A DNA stretch of 64,000 nt. It comes from Filimonas lacunae. GTDB lineage: Bacteria; Bacteroidota; Bacteroidia; Chitinophagales; Chitinophagaceae. Shown here in pieces: positions 23,305 to 31,816 of this stretch; position 1 is the first letter of the stretch; every line of letters begins with the position of its first letter. The stretch is taken from the NCBI RefSeq assembly GCF_002355595.1, contig NZ_AP017422.1, positions 1,612,001-1,676,000 on the forward strand, given 5' to 3'. The notes under the pieces were generated by a model. It did not search any database. It saw only the letters and a program-made list of their open reading frames with translations, and had not been told where the DNA came from. Position numbers and translations under genes: made by a program.

Positions 23305-26300
23305 ATGAAAAAACATGTACCGATTGTAATTGCTTTCTGTTTTCTTTTGTGTACCAGTCTGTTAGCGCAGCCGAATTTGGCGGTAAAGGCTTCGTTAAGT
23401 CAAACCTTATCCGGCTCCCGCTCTTTCACCAACGGCACACAAGCCGATACCTTGCTAAAGTTGTTTGCTATTCCCCGCAACTACACGCTGGAGCTGGTAG
23501 CTAAAGTAAATGCCGCTGTTGGGCGGGGGCTGGATATAGAAGCGCGTAACGCTGGTATCCAGGGTTTCCGGCTTTCGCTGGATGCGGCTCATCTGAAAGA
23601 AGCCTCTTCTTTAAATGCGGTTACACCTGTTACGGTGTCAAAAGCAGCACAGCAACATACCATCCGTATTGCTGTGCAGAGCGATACGGCACATATTTAC
23701 CAGAACGGCGCTTATATTCAATCTCAGCCGCTTACCACTATTAAAGATATTGTAGGGGGCGTAGAAGCAGACGTAAGCAATTTGTATTTGCCGGGGTCTA
23801 ACCTCGCGCCGGGATGGGCAGGTGTTACCGGTAATTTTACCGGTGCGCCCGATAGTTATGGATGGGCTTATAACGGCATTGCTAATACGGGTTTGTTTAC
23901 AACCGCTAACAGTACCAGTGGTGTGCGTTACATGGATGTAAGCGCCAGTGTAAACACGCACACGTATAATGGCACCACCTATAACGGAAGATTATTGTTT
24001 CTAAGATGGGATGGCAGCGATATACAAAGCACCTGCTATACCCTGCCGGTAATGCTGGAAGCGAATACTACCTACGATTTTTCTATGTTGTTTGCCTATT
24101 TTTCCAATGCTACCGGTGGCACAGCTATTACAGCAGGCATAGGCAAAACAACAGCGGCGGCCGACAGGCTGGCCACGCATGTGTTTACTGCCAGCGCCAC
24201 CAAAGATCTGGTAAGGGAAAGTTTTGTATTTACCTCACAGGAAGCAGGCCAGTATTACCTGAGCTTCACCGGTAACTGGGGATTGTTTACCATAGGTGAA
24301 TTATCGTTAAACAAAAATGCACCCGGTAACCTGGTGCCCAACTGGGCAGGCATTGCGCCTAACAATGCAGGTACACCGGGCAATTACAGCTGGGCTTATA
24401 ATGGTACTACCACTTCTTTGTTTAATACTGCCAATGGCACCAGTGGTGTACGTTATACGGATGTAAGTTCCAGTGTAAACACACATAACTATAATGGTGC
24501 TACGTACAATGGCCGGCTATTGTTTTTGCGCTGGGATAACAGCGCCTATCAAAGCGCCTGTTATACGTATCCGGTAGTGCTGGAAGCCAATACCACTTAC
24601 GAATTCTCTATGTTGCATGCTTATTACTCCAATGCTACGGGCAGCAGAACCATCACCGCAGGAATTGGTAAAACCACGGCTGCCGCAAACAGGCTGGCAT
24701 TGCACGTGTTTGCTACCAACGGAACGAAGGAGCTTACCAAAGAGAAATTTTTATTTACCTCGCAGGAAACGGGGGTATACTATCTCACTTTTACCGGCGA
24801 CTGGGGTTTGTTTACAGTAGGTGAATTGTCGCTCACCAAATATGCAGCCACGCCACGCTTTGTGTTAGGGAAGAATTACATTACCGGCGCTGTGAACATG
24901 GAAATTACTTCGGCTACCTACGAAGATGGCGCGTATGCCCCGGCCGCACTGGTTACGCAAACGCCGGAGAATATAACGGTTACGGGCAGTATGGTATCGG
25001 TATTGCCTTCTTTCAACACCAACTTTATTGTGCCGGGAAAAACAGATCTGCATGTAACCGGTGCGTATTCTCCATTGGTCAATTCCACTGTTCAGCTGAA
25101 TGCAGATAATGCCTGGCTGTTCTTCGATAATATAAAACCTTCTGTTGTTGTAAGCAACTGGCTCAGTAAAGTAAGTATCAATGGTGTATCTGCTGTGGGT
25201 AATGCGAACGTACGCATTGCGCCTTATAAAAATGGTACCGCTATTATTCCCAATGGGAATGTTGCTTCACAGGCTGCTTTACAAGTATATACGCAACCGG
25301 GTTTATCAGGCAGCACTGCTAGTTATGCTATTAATACGTATTACAATAGTCTGGCTGCATGGGATAATAGTATACGCTCTTTTAAATTACAGAGAGGTTA
25401 TATGGCCACGCTGGCCAATAACCCGGATGGCACGGGATATAGCAGGGTGTTTGTAGCCAATGACAGTGACCTGGTGGTCAATGCTATGCCTGCGGGGTTA
25501 GATACTTCTGTGTCTTTTATCAGGGTGTTTGCCTGGGACTGGGTGAGCAAAAAAGGAAAAGCGGGGGGTGGTACGCCGTTGGTGTTATTGAACGGCACCT
25601 GGTATTACGACTGGAATATTGGCGGCGCTACTACCAGCGATTATAACTATGTGGCTATACGGCAAAACGGGGGATGGCCTGCCTGGTCGGCTATTAACAG
25701 TAAGCCGGGTGTGAATCATTTGCTGGGCTTTAATGAGCCTGACCGTCCCGACCAGGCGAATATGTCGGTAGATGAAGCGGTAAGACAGTGGCCCGATCTG
25801 ATGAAATCGGGATATCGTGTGGGATCGCCTGCGCCATCAGATCCGTTCAATGGCTGGGTTACTTCTTTCCTGGCTAAAACAGATGCGCTGAACTACCGGG
25901 TTGATTATGTAGCTATACATTGTTACTGGGGTGGCCTTACACCGCAAACCTGGTACAGCCGTTTAAAAAGCGTATACGACCAGGTGAAACGGCCGTTATG
26001 GATTACAGAGTGGAATAACGGAGCTAACTGGACAACGGAATCCTGGCCTACCGATACGGCTGCACAGTTTTTAAAACAATACAATGATATGAAGGGCATA
26101 TTGCAGGTGTTGGATACCACCTCGTTTATTGAGCGGTATGCTATATACGACTGGGTGACCGATAAGCGTGCCATGGTGCTGGCTGATACATTAACGCTGG
26201 CTGGCAGGTATTATGCCGCTAATCCATCCAATTTTGCCTATTCGCCGCAGACGGCTTTTGTACATAACTGGAAGCTGGTGGCTCCCAATATAGATACCAT

Positions 26301-26865
26301 CAGCAATACCACTACTTATACTACCATTACACTTCGCTTTCATGATATCAATGGCGAGCTGGGCGGCCAATACATACTGGAACGGAAGATTGACGGGGTG
26401 GACACAGGTTTTGTAGGAGTAAGCACCTATACAGGTTATGTATATGCCAGTGATCTTACGTTTGCCGATACCACTTATACCAAGGCCACCTACCGGGTAA
26501 AAGCCTATAACCGTTCGCTGGATCAGTATATATATTCTGCAACTATAGATGTGACCAGAAGTATAGCTGCGGCTTCACTTTCGGGTGAGGTAAGTATGGC
26601 GCGGGTAGTAACAGATGGCGGATTGCCTTTGCAGATATATCCTAATCCGGCCACGGACAGAATAACCGTTCAGTTGCCGGTGGTGCAAAATAATGCCCTG
26701 GTGCGTGTATACAATGCGTCGGGCCAGCTGGTAAAAAGTGCACGTATTCAAAGCAGCACTACTATAATAGGGTTGGAGCAGTTGCCTGCCGGTATTTATT
26801 ATGTGCAGGTGAGTAATGGTAAACAGGTGAAAACAGAAAAAATTGTTAAACAGAGGGGCTTATAG
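23305..26865 (+). CDS. T9SS-exported GH128-type glycosidase with tandem carbohydrate-binding-like repeats
   Basis: A 1186-residue secreted protein from ATG 23305. After the signal peptide, residues about 30-160 look like a LamG/concanavalin-type domain. Two tandem copies of a roughly 175-residue beta domain follow (about 165-340 and 341-512), sharing WAYNG, GTSGVRY, NGRLLFLRW and TAGIGKTTAAA. After further beta regions, a glycosyl hydrolase catalytic core (PF11790, GH128-like beta-1,3-glucanase) spans about 730-970, with the acid/base Glu in LLGFNEPDRPDQ and the nucleophile Glu in WITEWNNG. A fibronectin-like segment precedes a C-terminal type IX sorting domain (IYPNPATDRITVQLP, ending KTEKIVKQRG). 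It is likely secreted to degrade glucan such as laminarin or fungal wall polymer. Confidence 0.85.
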   Translation: MKKHVPIVIAFCFLLCTSLLAQPNLAVKASLSQTLSGSRSFTNGTQADTLLKLFAIPRNYTLELVAKVNAAVGRGLDIEARNAGIQGFRLSLDAAHLKEASSLNAVTPVTVSKAAQQHTIRIAVQSDTAHIYQNGAYIQSQPLTTIKDIVGGVEADVSNLYLPGSNLAPGWAGVTGNFTGAPDSYGWAYNGIANTGLFTTANSTSGVRYMDVSASVNTHTYNGTTYNGRLLFLRWDGSDIQSTCYTLPVMLEANTTYDFSMLFAYFSNATGGTAITAGIGKTTAAADRLATHVFTASATKDLVRESFVFTSQEAGQYYLSFTGNWGLFTIGELSLNKNAPGNLVPNWAGIAPNNAGTPGNYSWAYNGTTTSLFNTANGTSGVRYTDVSSSVNTHNYNGATYNGRLLFLRWDNSAYQSACYTYPVVLEANTTYEFSMLHAYYSNATGSRTITAGIGKTTAAANRLALHVFATNGTKELTKEKFLFTSQETGVYYLTFTGDWGLFTVGELSLTKYAATPRFVLGKNYITGAVNMEITSATYEDGAYAPAALVTQTPENITVTGSMVSVLPSFNTNFIVPGKTDLHVTGAYSPLVNSTVQLNADNAWLFFDNIKPSVVVSNWLSKVSINGVSAVGNANVRIAPYKNGTAIIPNGNVASQAALQVYTQPGLSGSTASYAINTYYNSLAAWDNSIRSFKLQRGYMATLANNPDGTGYSRVFVANDSDLVVNAMPAGLDTSVSFIRVFAWDWVSKKGKAGGGTPLVLLNGTWYYDWNIGGATTSDYNYVAIRQNGGWPAWSAINSKPGVNHLLGFNEPDRPDQANMSVDEAVRQWPDLMKSGYRVGSPAPSDPFNGWVTSFLAKTDALNYRVDYVAIHCYWGGLTPQTWYSRLKSVYDQVKRPLWITEWNNGANWTTESWPTDTAAQFLKQYNDMKGILQVLDTTSFIERYAIYDWVTDKRAMVLADTLTLAGRYYAANPSNFAYSPQTAFVHNWKLVAPNIDTISNTTTYTTITLRFHDINGELGGQYILERKIDGVDTGFVGVSTYTGYVYASDLTFADTTYTKATYRVKAYNRSLDQYIYSATIDVTRSIAAASLSGEVSMARVVTDGGLPLQIYPNPATDRITVQLPVVQNNALVRVYNASGQLVKSARIQSSTTIIGLEQLPAGIYYVQVSNGKQVKTEKIVKQRGL

Positions 26866-26902
26866 CCCCCCTTGTTTCCTAATTTATCCGTCTTCATGGG
26901 GT

Positions 26903-26952
26903 AAAAAGTGCGCCTTTCTGTGTCTAAGAATAGGTGACATGGCGCACTTTTT
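26903..26952. terminator. Hairpin terminator after the glycosidase gene
   Basis: Perfect 12-bp arms AAAAAGTGCGCC (26903-26914) and GGCGCACTTTTT (26941-26952) flank a 26-nt loop. Confidence 0.6.
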
Positions 26953-26976
26953 ATTTACAAAGTAAAACCCCTGTAG

Positions 26977-28251
26977 ATGTTTATGAGAAAGTTTTTGGTG
27001 ATGTGTCTGGCGGTGGTAAGCGGTGGCAGTTTATATGCCCAGCAACCCCGGGAAAGCCGGATGGCAGACAGCCTGTTTAAGGCATTGCAAACACATGAAT
27101 CAGCGTTATTGCTTCCTTTGCTGGAAGATAGTTGTAATATCAGTGGCTTGCCCAAAGGGATGAACGACCGGTTGATTCCCGCTATATTGGAGAAGTTTCC
27201 TGCCATCAGTTCCTATAAAATAAAGAGCATAGAGCCGGAAGGTGATTTTACCCGCGTGCGGATAGAAATGATGTACCAGACCGGTAAGCCGGGCGCGCCT
27301 GACTTTGTTATTGGTAAAACAGGCCGTATACATGAGTTGAATATCATTAAAAATGCCACTATTGGTGGGCCTGCTAAGCCCAAAGCGCCTGTAAGGGTAT
27401 TGGAAGCGCCAGATACGCTTACTATTCCTTTTGTATACCTCAATGGTCTTATTTATGTAGAGGGGCAACTGGATGGCCGCAATGGCTTTTTTCTGCTGGA
27501 TACCGGATCGCCGGAAATGATATTGAACCAGCAGTATTTTCAGGATTCACTGATGCCAATGCCTGAGAATTCCGGTGGCGTTACGGGCATCAATGGCGCT
27601 ATGCAAGATGTGTTGATGCGCAAGGTGAATGTATTTAGTTTAGGGGCCATGCAGCTGCGCAGTTTTGGTGTGATGGTAATGCCTGATAACATTGTGGATT
27701 TAGGAGATGCATCTATGCCTTACCTGGGTTCCATTGGTTATAGTATTATCAAAGATTTTGAAGTGCAGTTTGATATGAAGGCCGAAAAGCTGTTCCTGGT
27801 AAAAACAGACAGTGCAGGCAATTATGTAAGCACTTCTTATAAGGCGCCCGCTGCAAAGGCTACTGCTGCATTTACTATGCGACGCCATATCCCCATTGTG
27901 CAAATGAATGTAGGTGACCGTACTTACAATATGGGTATTGATTGCGGTGCTGCCAATAACGTGTTCTTTGATAAGAACCAGGCGGCGCTTACGCCTTACA
28001 TGGATCAGTTTAATCAAACCTCTATGGTAGGGCAGGAAGGTGTGTCTACACCGGTTACACAGGCGCATCTGAAAAAGGCTACTATTGGTAAGCTACCTTT
28101 TACCGATATGCTTTCGCTGATCACTCCTAATAATATGAGCTATAGCAACGATGCAGAACGCCTGCCGCTGGATGGGTTATTGGGGACAGAGTTTTTGAAG
28201 TGTTATACTACGGCTGTTAATTTTAAGAAAGGGCAGGTGTATTTCAGATAA
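26977..28251 (+). CDS. Exported retropepsin-like aspartyl protease
   Basis: A 424-residue protein with a signal peptide (residues about 1-22, ending GGSLYAQ). Residues 25-130 are an unrecognised N-domain of the kind found before Bacteroidota pepsin-like domains. The catalytic part has two related lobes: the active-site motif FLLDTGSPEMIL near residue 175, and a degenerate second copy, MGIDCGAANNVFF, near 325 with DCG replacing DTG. The end, DGLLGTEFLKCYTTAVNFKK, is the usual closing strand. The second lobe lacks the classical Thr, so this is a retropepsin-like single-lobe activity or an atypical pair. ATG 26983 is an alternative start. It is transcribed alone between two terminators. Confidence 0.75.
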   Translation: MFMRKFLVMCLAVVSGGSLYAQQPRESRMADSLFKALQTHESALLLPLLEDSCNISGLPKGMNDRLIPAILEKFPAISSYKIKSIEPEGDFTRVRIEMMYQTGKPGAPDFVIGKTGRIHELNIIKNATIGGPAKPKAPVRVLEAPDTLTIPFVYLNGLIYVEGQLDGRNGFFLLDTGSPEMILNQQYFQDSLMPMPENSGGVTGINGAMQDVLMRKVNVFSLGAMQLRSFGVMVMPDNIVDLGDASMPYLGSIGYSIIKDFEVQFDMKAEKLFLVKTDSAGNYVSTSYKAPAAKATAAFTMRRHIPIVQMNVGDRTYNMGIDCGAANNVFFDKNQAALTPYMDQFNQTSMVGQEGVSTPVTQAHLKKATIGKLPFTDMLSLITPNNMSYSNDAERLPLDGLLGTEFLKCYTTAVNFKKGQVYFR

Positions 28252-28261
28252 TATGATTGGA

Positions 28262-28297
28262 TTAAAAAAGGGTTCGCGTTGGCGAACCCTTTTTTAA
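28262..28297 (+). terminator. Strong rho-independent terminator
   Basis: A perfect 15-bp stem (TTAAAAAAGGGTTCG / CGAACCCTTTTTTAA) with a 6-nt loop, 11 nt after the protease stop. A second perfect inverted repeat (TAATAGAAGC at 28295-28304 / GCTTCTATTA at 28321-28330) overlaps its right edge by 3 nt. Confidence 0.8.
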
Positions 28298-28348
28298 TAG
28301 AAGCGCTGACCTTTTGGTTGGCTTCTATTATTAAAATATAGTAGTGAA

Positions 28349-29254
28349 TTACTGTAGTGACTTCTTTACTTCTTCCACGTATTCTTGTGTGGTGTAGGCT
28401 AGATCAGCTATTTGTGCATTGGTGAACTGGCCTACCGCTAATAAATTAGCTACAAAGGCATGCTTCAATTCCTGACGCTCTTGTACACGTCCTTTTTCAA
28501 AGCCAACTTTTTCGGCTCTATCGAGTACAAATTCTCTGATTCCCATTGTCTTTGCGTTGTTGGTTAATACCTCAATTGCCTCATCAAATTTAATATTATA
28601 GTCCGGATTGGCAAAATGGACATAAAACTGCAGGAAAATCAATAGTTTATCAATTTTTTTCCTGGGTATTTGTTTTTGCAACAGGCTTTTGGCCAGGGCG
28701 TATTTCAGGCGGAATAAATTCTCGTCATTGCCTTTTTGTTTTTTTAATGCCAGTAGAACGGTTAAAACTATAGTGGCAAACGGGTTCTCGTCTTCTGATA
28801 ACTGTTGCTCATCCTGCTCTATGATCTTATAGGTATTAAACTCAAAAGTGTTTTTAGTTCCTAGAAATTCATAGCAATAGGCGGATGGTATAAACCTTTT
28901 ATTGCCATCCGTAAAAATAGCAACTGCGGTTACGGGCTTGTCGTATTTGTCCAGTATACGGTAGAAGTAAGTGAACATACGTTTAGCGAAATGCTTGTCA
29001 TCGTATCCCTGCACTTCTACATGCACGAGAATCCATTTGTCTTTACCTTCTTTGGTATATACTTTTACCAGTTTGTCAACAAACCGGGGTGTATTGCTGG
29101 TATCGGCCGGAAACAGTTGTTCCAGCTCTTTATCCAGGTATTGAAATTCTCTTTGCATATCAAACAAGGTGTCTGCTTCTTTAAAAAAGAAACGCAGGAA
29201 ATCGTCAAACACATGTTCCAATATGCTTTTCCATAGGGCGTCATCCTTATTCAT
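28349..29254 (-). CDS. Rpn family recombination-promoting nuclease/putative transposase (PD-(D/E)XK)
   Basis: A 301-residue protein from ATG 29254; an upstream in-frame start at 29314 would add a hydrophobic stretch and is less likely. The N-terminus (WKSILEHVFDDFLRFFF, DMQREFQYLDKELEQLF) and the catalytic core with WILVHVEVQGYDD (the E-x-Q variant of PD-(D/E)XK) and KRMFTYFYRILDKYDKPV are typical of RpnA/PDDEXK_2 proteins. The C-terminus has a helical region (EKVGFEKGRVQERQELKHAF) that resembles a Yae1-like repeat. Such genes move between genomes and promote RecA-independent recombination in enterobacteria. There are no transposon ends nearby. It is a lone gene, apparently intact. Confidence 0.75.
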   Translation of the reverse strand: MNKDDALWKSILEHVFDDFLRFFFKEADTLFDMQREFQYLDKELEQLFPADTSNTPRFVDKLVKVYTKEGKDKWILVHVEVQGYDDKHFAKRMFTYFYRILDKYDKPVTAVAIFTDGNKRFIPSAYCYEFLGTKNTFEFNTYKIIEQDEQQLSEDENPFATIVLTVLLALKKQKGNDENLFRLKYALAKSLLQKQIPRKKIDKLLIFLQFYVHFANPDYNIKFDEAIEVLTNNAKTMGIREFVLDRAEKVGFEKGRVQERQELKHAFVANLLAVGQFTNAQIADLAYTTQEYVEEVKKSLQ

Positions 29255-29390
29255 AGCTACTGAAAATAGAAATAGCCGGTAAAGGAAAAAAACGATACAA
29301 TCTGTTATGCGCAATCGTTTCCGCTAATTGCTGTTTATATAATAAACGGATGCTATATTTTTAAAGCATCATAGATTAATGCATTGTTAT

Positions 29391-30704
29391 ATGAAGAAAT
29401 ATTTGTTGATGGTAGCAGCGGTTTGCTTTGCATGTGCTTTAAAAGCGCAAACGGCCGCGCCTTTAAAAATGGTAGACTTTGTGTTCACGCCCGATCATGC
29501 CAACTGGAATTATACGGTGAATGAAAATGCTTTTATCAATGTAAGTGTGCTACAGTATGGCGTTCCGGTAAGTGGTGTGAAGGTGGACTATCAAACAGGT
29601 ATGGAAATGCTGCCGGCTGAAAAGAAGGAAACAGCTACCTGGGCAAACGGTACGGGAAGGATTGCTTTAGGCACTACAAAGGAGCCGGGCTTCCGGCAGC
29701 TGGTAGTAAAGGCTACTGTGAACGGAAAACAATATTCCGGAGAAATTAAGGTGGCTTATTCGCCGGAAAAGATAGCGCCTACGGTTAATATGCCAGACGA
29801 CTTTGTGCAGTTTTGGGATGCGGCAAAGGCGGCAGCGGCTAAAGTGCCAATGGACGCCCTATTGACCTATCTGCCTGAAAAAAGTACCGGAACGGTAGAT
29901 GTTTACCTGGTGAATATACAGAACTACAAAAAGGGACAGCGCTTATATGGCTTTTTGTGTAAACCCAAAGCAGCTGGTAAATACCCGGTAATACTGGAAC
30001 CGCCAGGGGCAGGTGTAAAGCCTGTGAGTCCGGGTATGGCTTATGCCAACCAGGGCTTTATCTCGCTGAGTATAGAAATACATGGTATTTCACCTTTGCT
30101 GGATAATGAAACCTATGCTAATATCAGCAATGCTTTTGGTAATTATTGGTGGAACCAGCTGGATGACAGGGATAATTACTATTATAAAAGCGTATACCTC
30201 GGTTGTGTGCGGGCAATAGACTTTTTGTGCAGCCTGCCTGAGTTTGATGGTAAAAACGTAGCAGTAGCAGGTGGCAGCCAGGGTGGCGCTTTGGCTATTG
30301 TTACGGCAGCACTGGATAAGCGGGTGAAATGCCTGGTAAGCTTTTATCCTGCTTTGTGTGATATTACGGGATACTTACATAATCGTGCAGGTGGATGGCC
30401 GCATTTACTGTCGCAGGCTAACCAGCAGCAAAACAACAAGCCGGAAAAACTGCGCACCCTGAGTTATTACGATGTGGTGAATTTTGCCAAACAGATAACG
30501 GTACCAGGTTTTTATTCCTGGGGATATAATGATAATACCGTGCCACCTACCTCCGTGTTTGCGGCGGTGAATTCGGTAAAAGCGCCTAAGAATATAGTGC
30601 TAACGCCTATTTCGGGGCATTGGCGGTTTCCGGAAACCAACGAGACTTCTATGGCCTGGGTAAAGCAACAACTGGGCTTAGATAGCGCCCCAAAACAACC
30701 TTAA
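29391..30704 (+). CDS. Acetylxylan-esterase (AXE1/dienelactone hydrolase) family protein, exported
   Basis: A 437-residue protein from ATG 29391 (ATG 29379 is possible). The signal peptide is MKKYLLMVAAVCFACALKAQ. Residues about 25-130 form an immunoglobulin-like N-domain. The alpha/beta-hydrolase domain has the nucleophile in VAGGSQGGAL, the acid in WGYNDNTVPP and the catalytic His in SGHWRFPE, which fits the AXE1 (CE7) family of acetyl esterases acting on short acylated sugars. The motif EPPGAGVKP replaces the usual HGY oxyanion loop. With the GH128 and GH43 genes nearby, it fits polysaccharide degradation, although it is not in an operon with them. Confidence 0.78.
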   Translation: MKKYLLMVAAVCFACALKAQTAAPLKMVDFVFTPDHANWNYTVNENAFINVSVLQYGVPVSGVKVDYQTGMEMLPAEKKETATWANGTGRIALGTTKEPGFRQLVVKATVNGKQYSGEIKVAYSPEKIAPTVNMPDDFVQFWDAAKAAAAKVPMDALLTYLPEKSTGTVDVYLVNIQNYKKGQRLYGFLCKPKAAGKYPVILEPPGAGVKPVSPGMAYANQGFISLSIEIHGISPLLDNETYANISNAFGNYWWNQLDDRDNYYYKSVYLGCVRAIDFLCSLPEFDGKNVAVAGGSQGGALAIVTAALDKRVKCLVSFYPALCDITGYLHNRAGGWPHLLSQANQQQNNKPEKLRTLSYYDVVNFAKQITVPGFYSWGYNDNTVPPTSVFAAVNSVKAPKNIVLTPISGHWRFPETNETSMAWVKQQLGLDSAPKQP

Positions 30705-30723
30705 CCAGGTTCTTGAACTGTTT

Positions 30724-31452
30724 TTAGTTCATTGCCATTGCAGCAGGATCATTGATATAGGGAGAAACCGTTTGCTTTTTCTGCAACAGCTTTACCACTT
30801 TAGGATATAAAAAGTAAGAAGCCTGTGTAGATAAGATGCCGATTCCTGCACCCGTTACTACATCGCTTAACCAGTGTTTATTGTTATACATTCTTAAATA
30901 GCCGGTGGTGGCAGCTACTGCATAGCCGGCTATGCCATACCAGGGCGATACATCTTTATATTCCATGCGCATAAATTCGGCACTGGCAAAAGCCGTGGCT
31001 GTATGGCCGGAAGGGAAGGAGAGCTTGTTGGAATAATCGGGCCTTGTTTCCTGGGTCATTCTTTTTAAGGAATGGATGGTAGCGCCCTGTATCAGGGTGG
31101 CAATACCAAACAGGAAAGTTCTGTTGGTAAAGTTGTTGCGTCCTTTAATACCGGCCAGGTTTAATGCATAAACGGCAGCAGCGGGCGTCCATTGTAAATA
31201 ATTATCTACGTGTATATGTTGTTCTATGTTCATGTTGGCTAAGCGGCCATGTACATCGGTATTCCAATTTTTAAATACAGGAGTGTGTAAAGCAGCAAAG
31301 CCATAGCCTACCATTGCCATGGGTACCAATAGGGTAGGTTTAATGGCAAAATGGGTTTTGCCTGAATCCGGAACTATCGCTGATTGAGCGTTCAAGGTAG
31401 CCGGGAGGGTAGCTGTTAAAAAAGCCAGGCCAGTAATGAATGATCTTATCAT
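30724..31452 (-). CDS. PAP2 superfamily phosphatase, membrane/periplasmic
   Basis: A 242-residue protein from ATG 31452. A cleavable signal or first TM segment (MIRSFITGLAFLTATLPATLNA) is followed by the full PAP2 signature: KRMTQETRP (motif 1), PSGHTATAF (motif 2, catalytic His) and RMYNNKHWLSDVV (motif 3, nucleophilic His and Asp). The family removes phosphate from lipids such as undecaprenyl pyrophosphate, phosphatidylglycerol phosphate or lipid A. Which lipid is used cannot be told from sequence. It is monocistronic, and its coding region ends 20 nt from the convergent AXE1 gene. Confidence 0.85.
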   Translation of the reverse strand: MIRSFITGLAFLTATLPATLNAQSAIVPDSGKTHFAIKPTLLVPMAMVGYGFAALHTPVFKNWNTDVHGRLANMNIEQHIHVDNYLQWTPAAAVYALNLAGIKGRNNFTNRTFLFGIATLIQGATIHSLKRMTQETRPDYSNKLSFPSGHTATAFASAEFMRMEYKDVSPWYGIAGYAVAATTGYLRMYNNKHWLSDVVTGAGIGILSTQASYFLYPKVVKLLQKKQTVSPYINDPAAMAMN

Positions 31453-31533
31453 AACGTAAACATAACCTGTAATTCGGAAGAAAAACACGATCAATGGGCG
31501 GTTAAGGGGCTTTTAAGCCGATTCTAAGGGTAT

Positions 31534-31723
31534 TTACAGCCGGTAGGTGCGCGGCTCCGGCACGCTGATAGTGGTGGCTTTTACGGAGGAATGAGGTGTA
31601 AATACCGGGCAGATGCACTCCGCTTGGTTAACCACGAAAGGTGCTACAGGTTGTTTTTTGCTCCAGAAAGTCTTGATAATTAAGCCTTAAGGCGGTTTGG
31701 GATTTCTTCCCTTTTTCCTCATT
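31534..31723 (-). pseudogene. Possible coding remnant upstream of the second siderophore receptor
   Basis: On the reverse strand a short ATG-started frame (near 31723, reading MRKKGRNPKPP) hits a TAA. The same frame then continues open for about 49 codons (FWSKKQPVAPFVVNQAE onward, ending EPRTYRL) to a stop at 31534-31536. The codons are typical of the window. This may be a small gene broken by a stop, a gene remnant, or chance. The frame is antisense to the receptor leader region. Two arms GGTATTTACA (31529-31538) and TGTAAATACC (31597-31606) also lie here. The 31453-31816 stretch holds no other credible gene. Confidence 0.25.
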
Positions 31724-31816
31724 TAGTAAATGCTTCTCCGCATATCGCAAAGAGCGGCGTTAAGGTTTGCGTTGCTTTGCGTGCCTGTTTTACAACAGGT
31801 ATTTAAAATAATCCAC

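Noticed and set aside
23800-24840. Tandem DNA repeat in the glycosidase gene as a mobile or CRISPR-like element
   Set aside because: The repetition is at protein level, about 525 bp per unit with many silent and replacement differences, and it is fully inside one open frame, so it is a duplicated domain.
31529-31606. Possible riboswitch formed by GGTATTTACA and TGTAAATACC
   Set aside because: The arms are real, but none of the conserved cobalamin, TPP or FMN core sequences is present, and the region also reads as a partial coding frame on the other strand.
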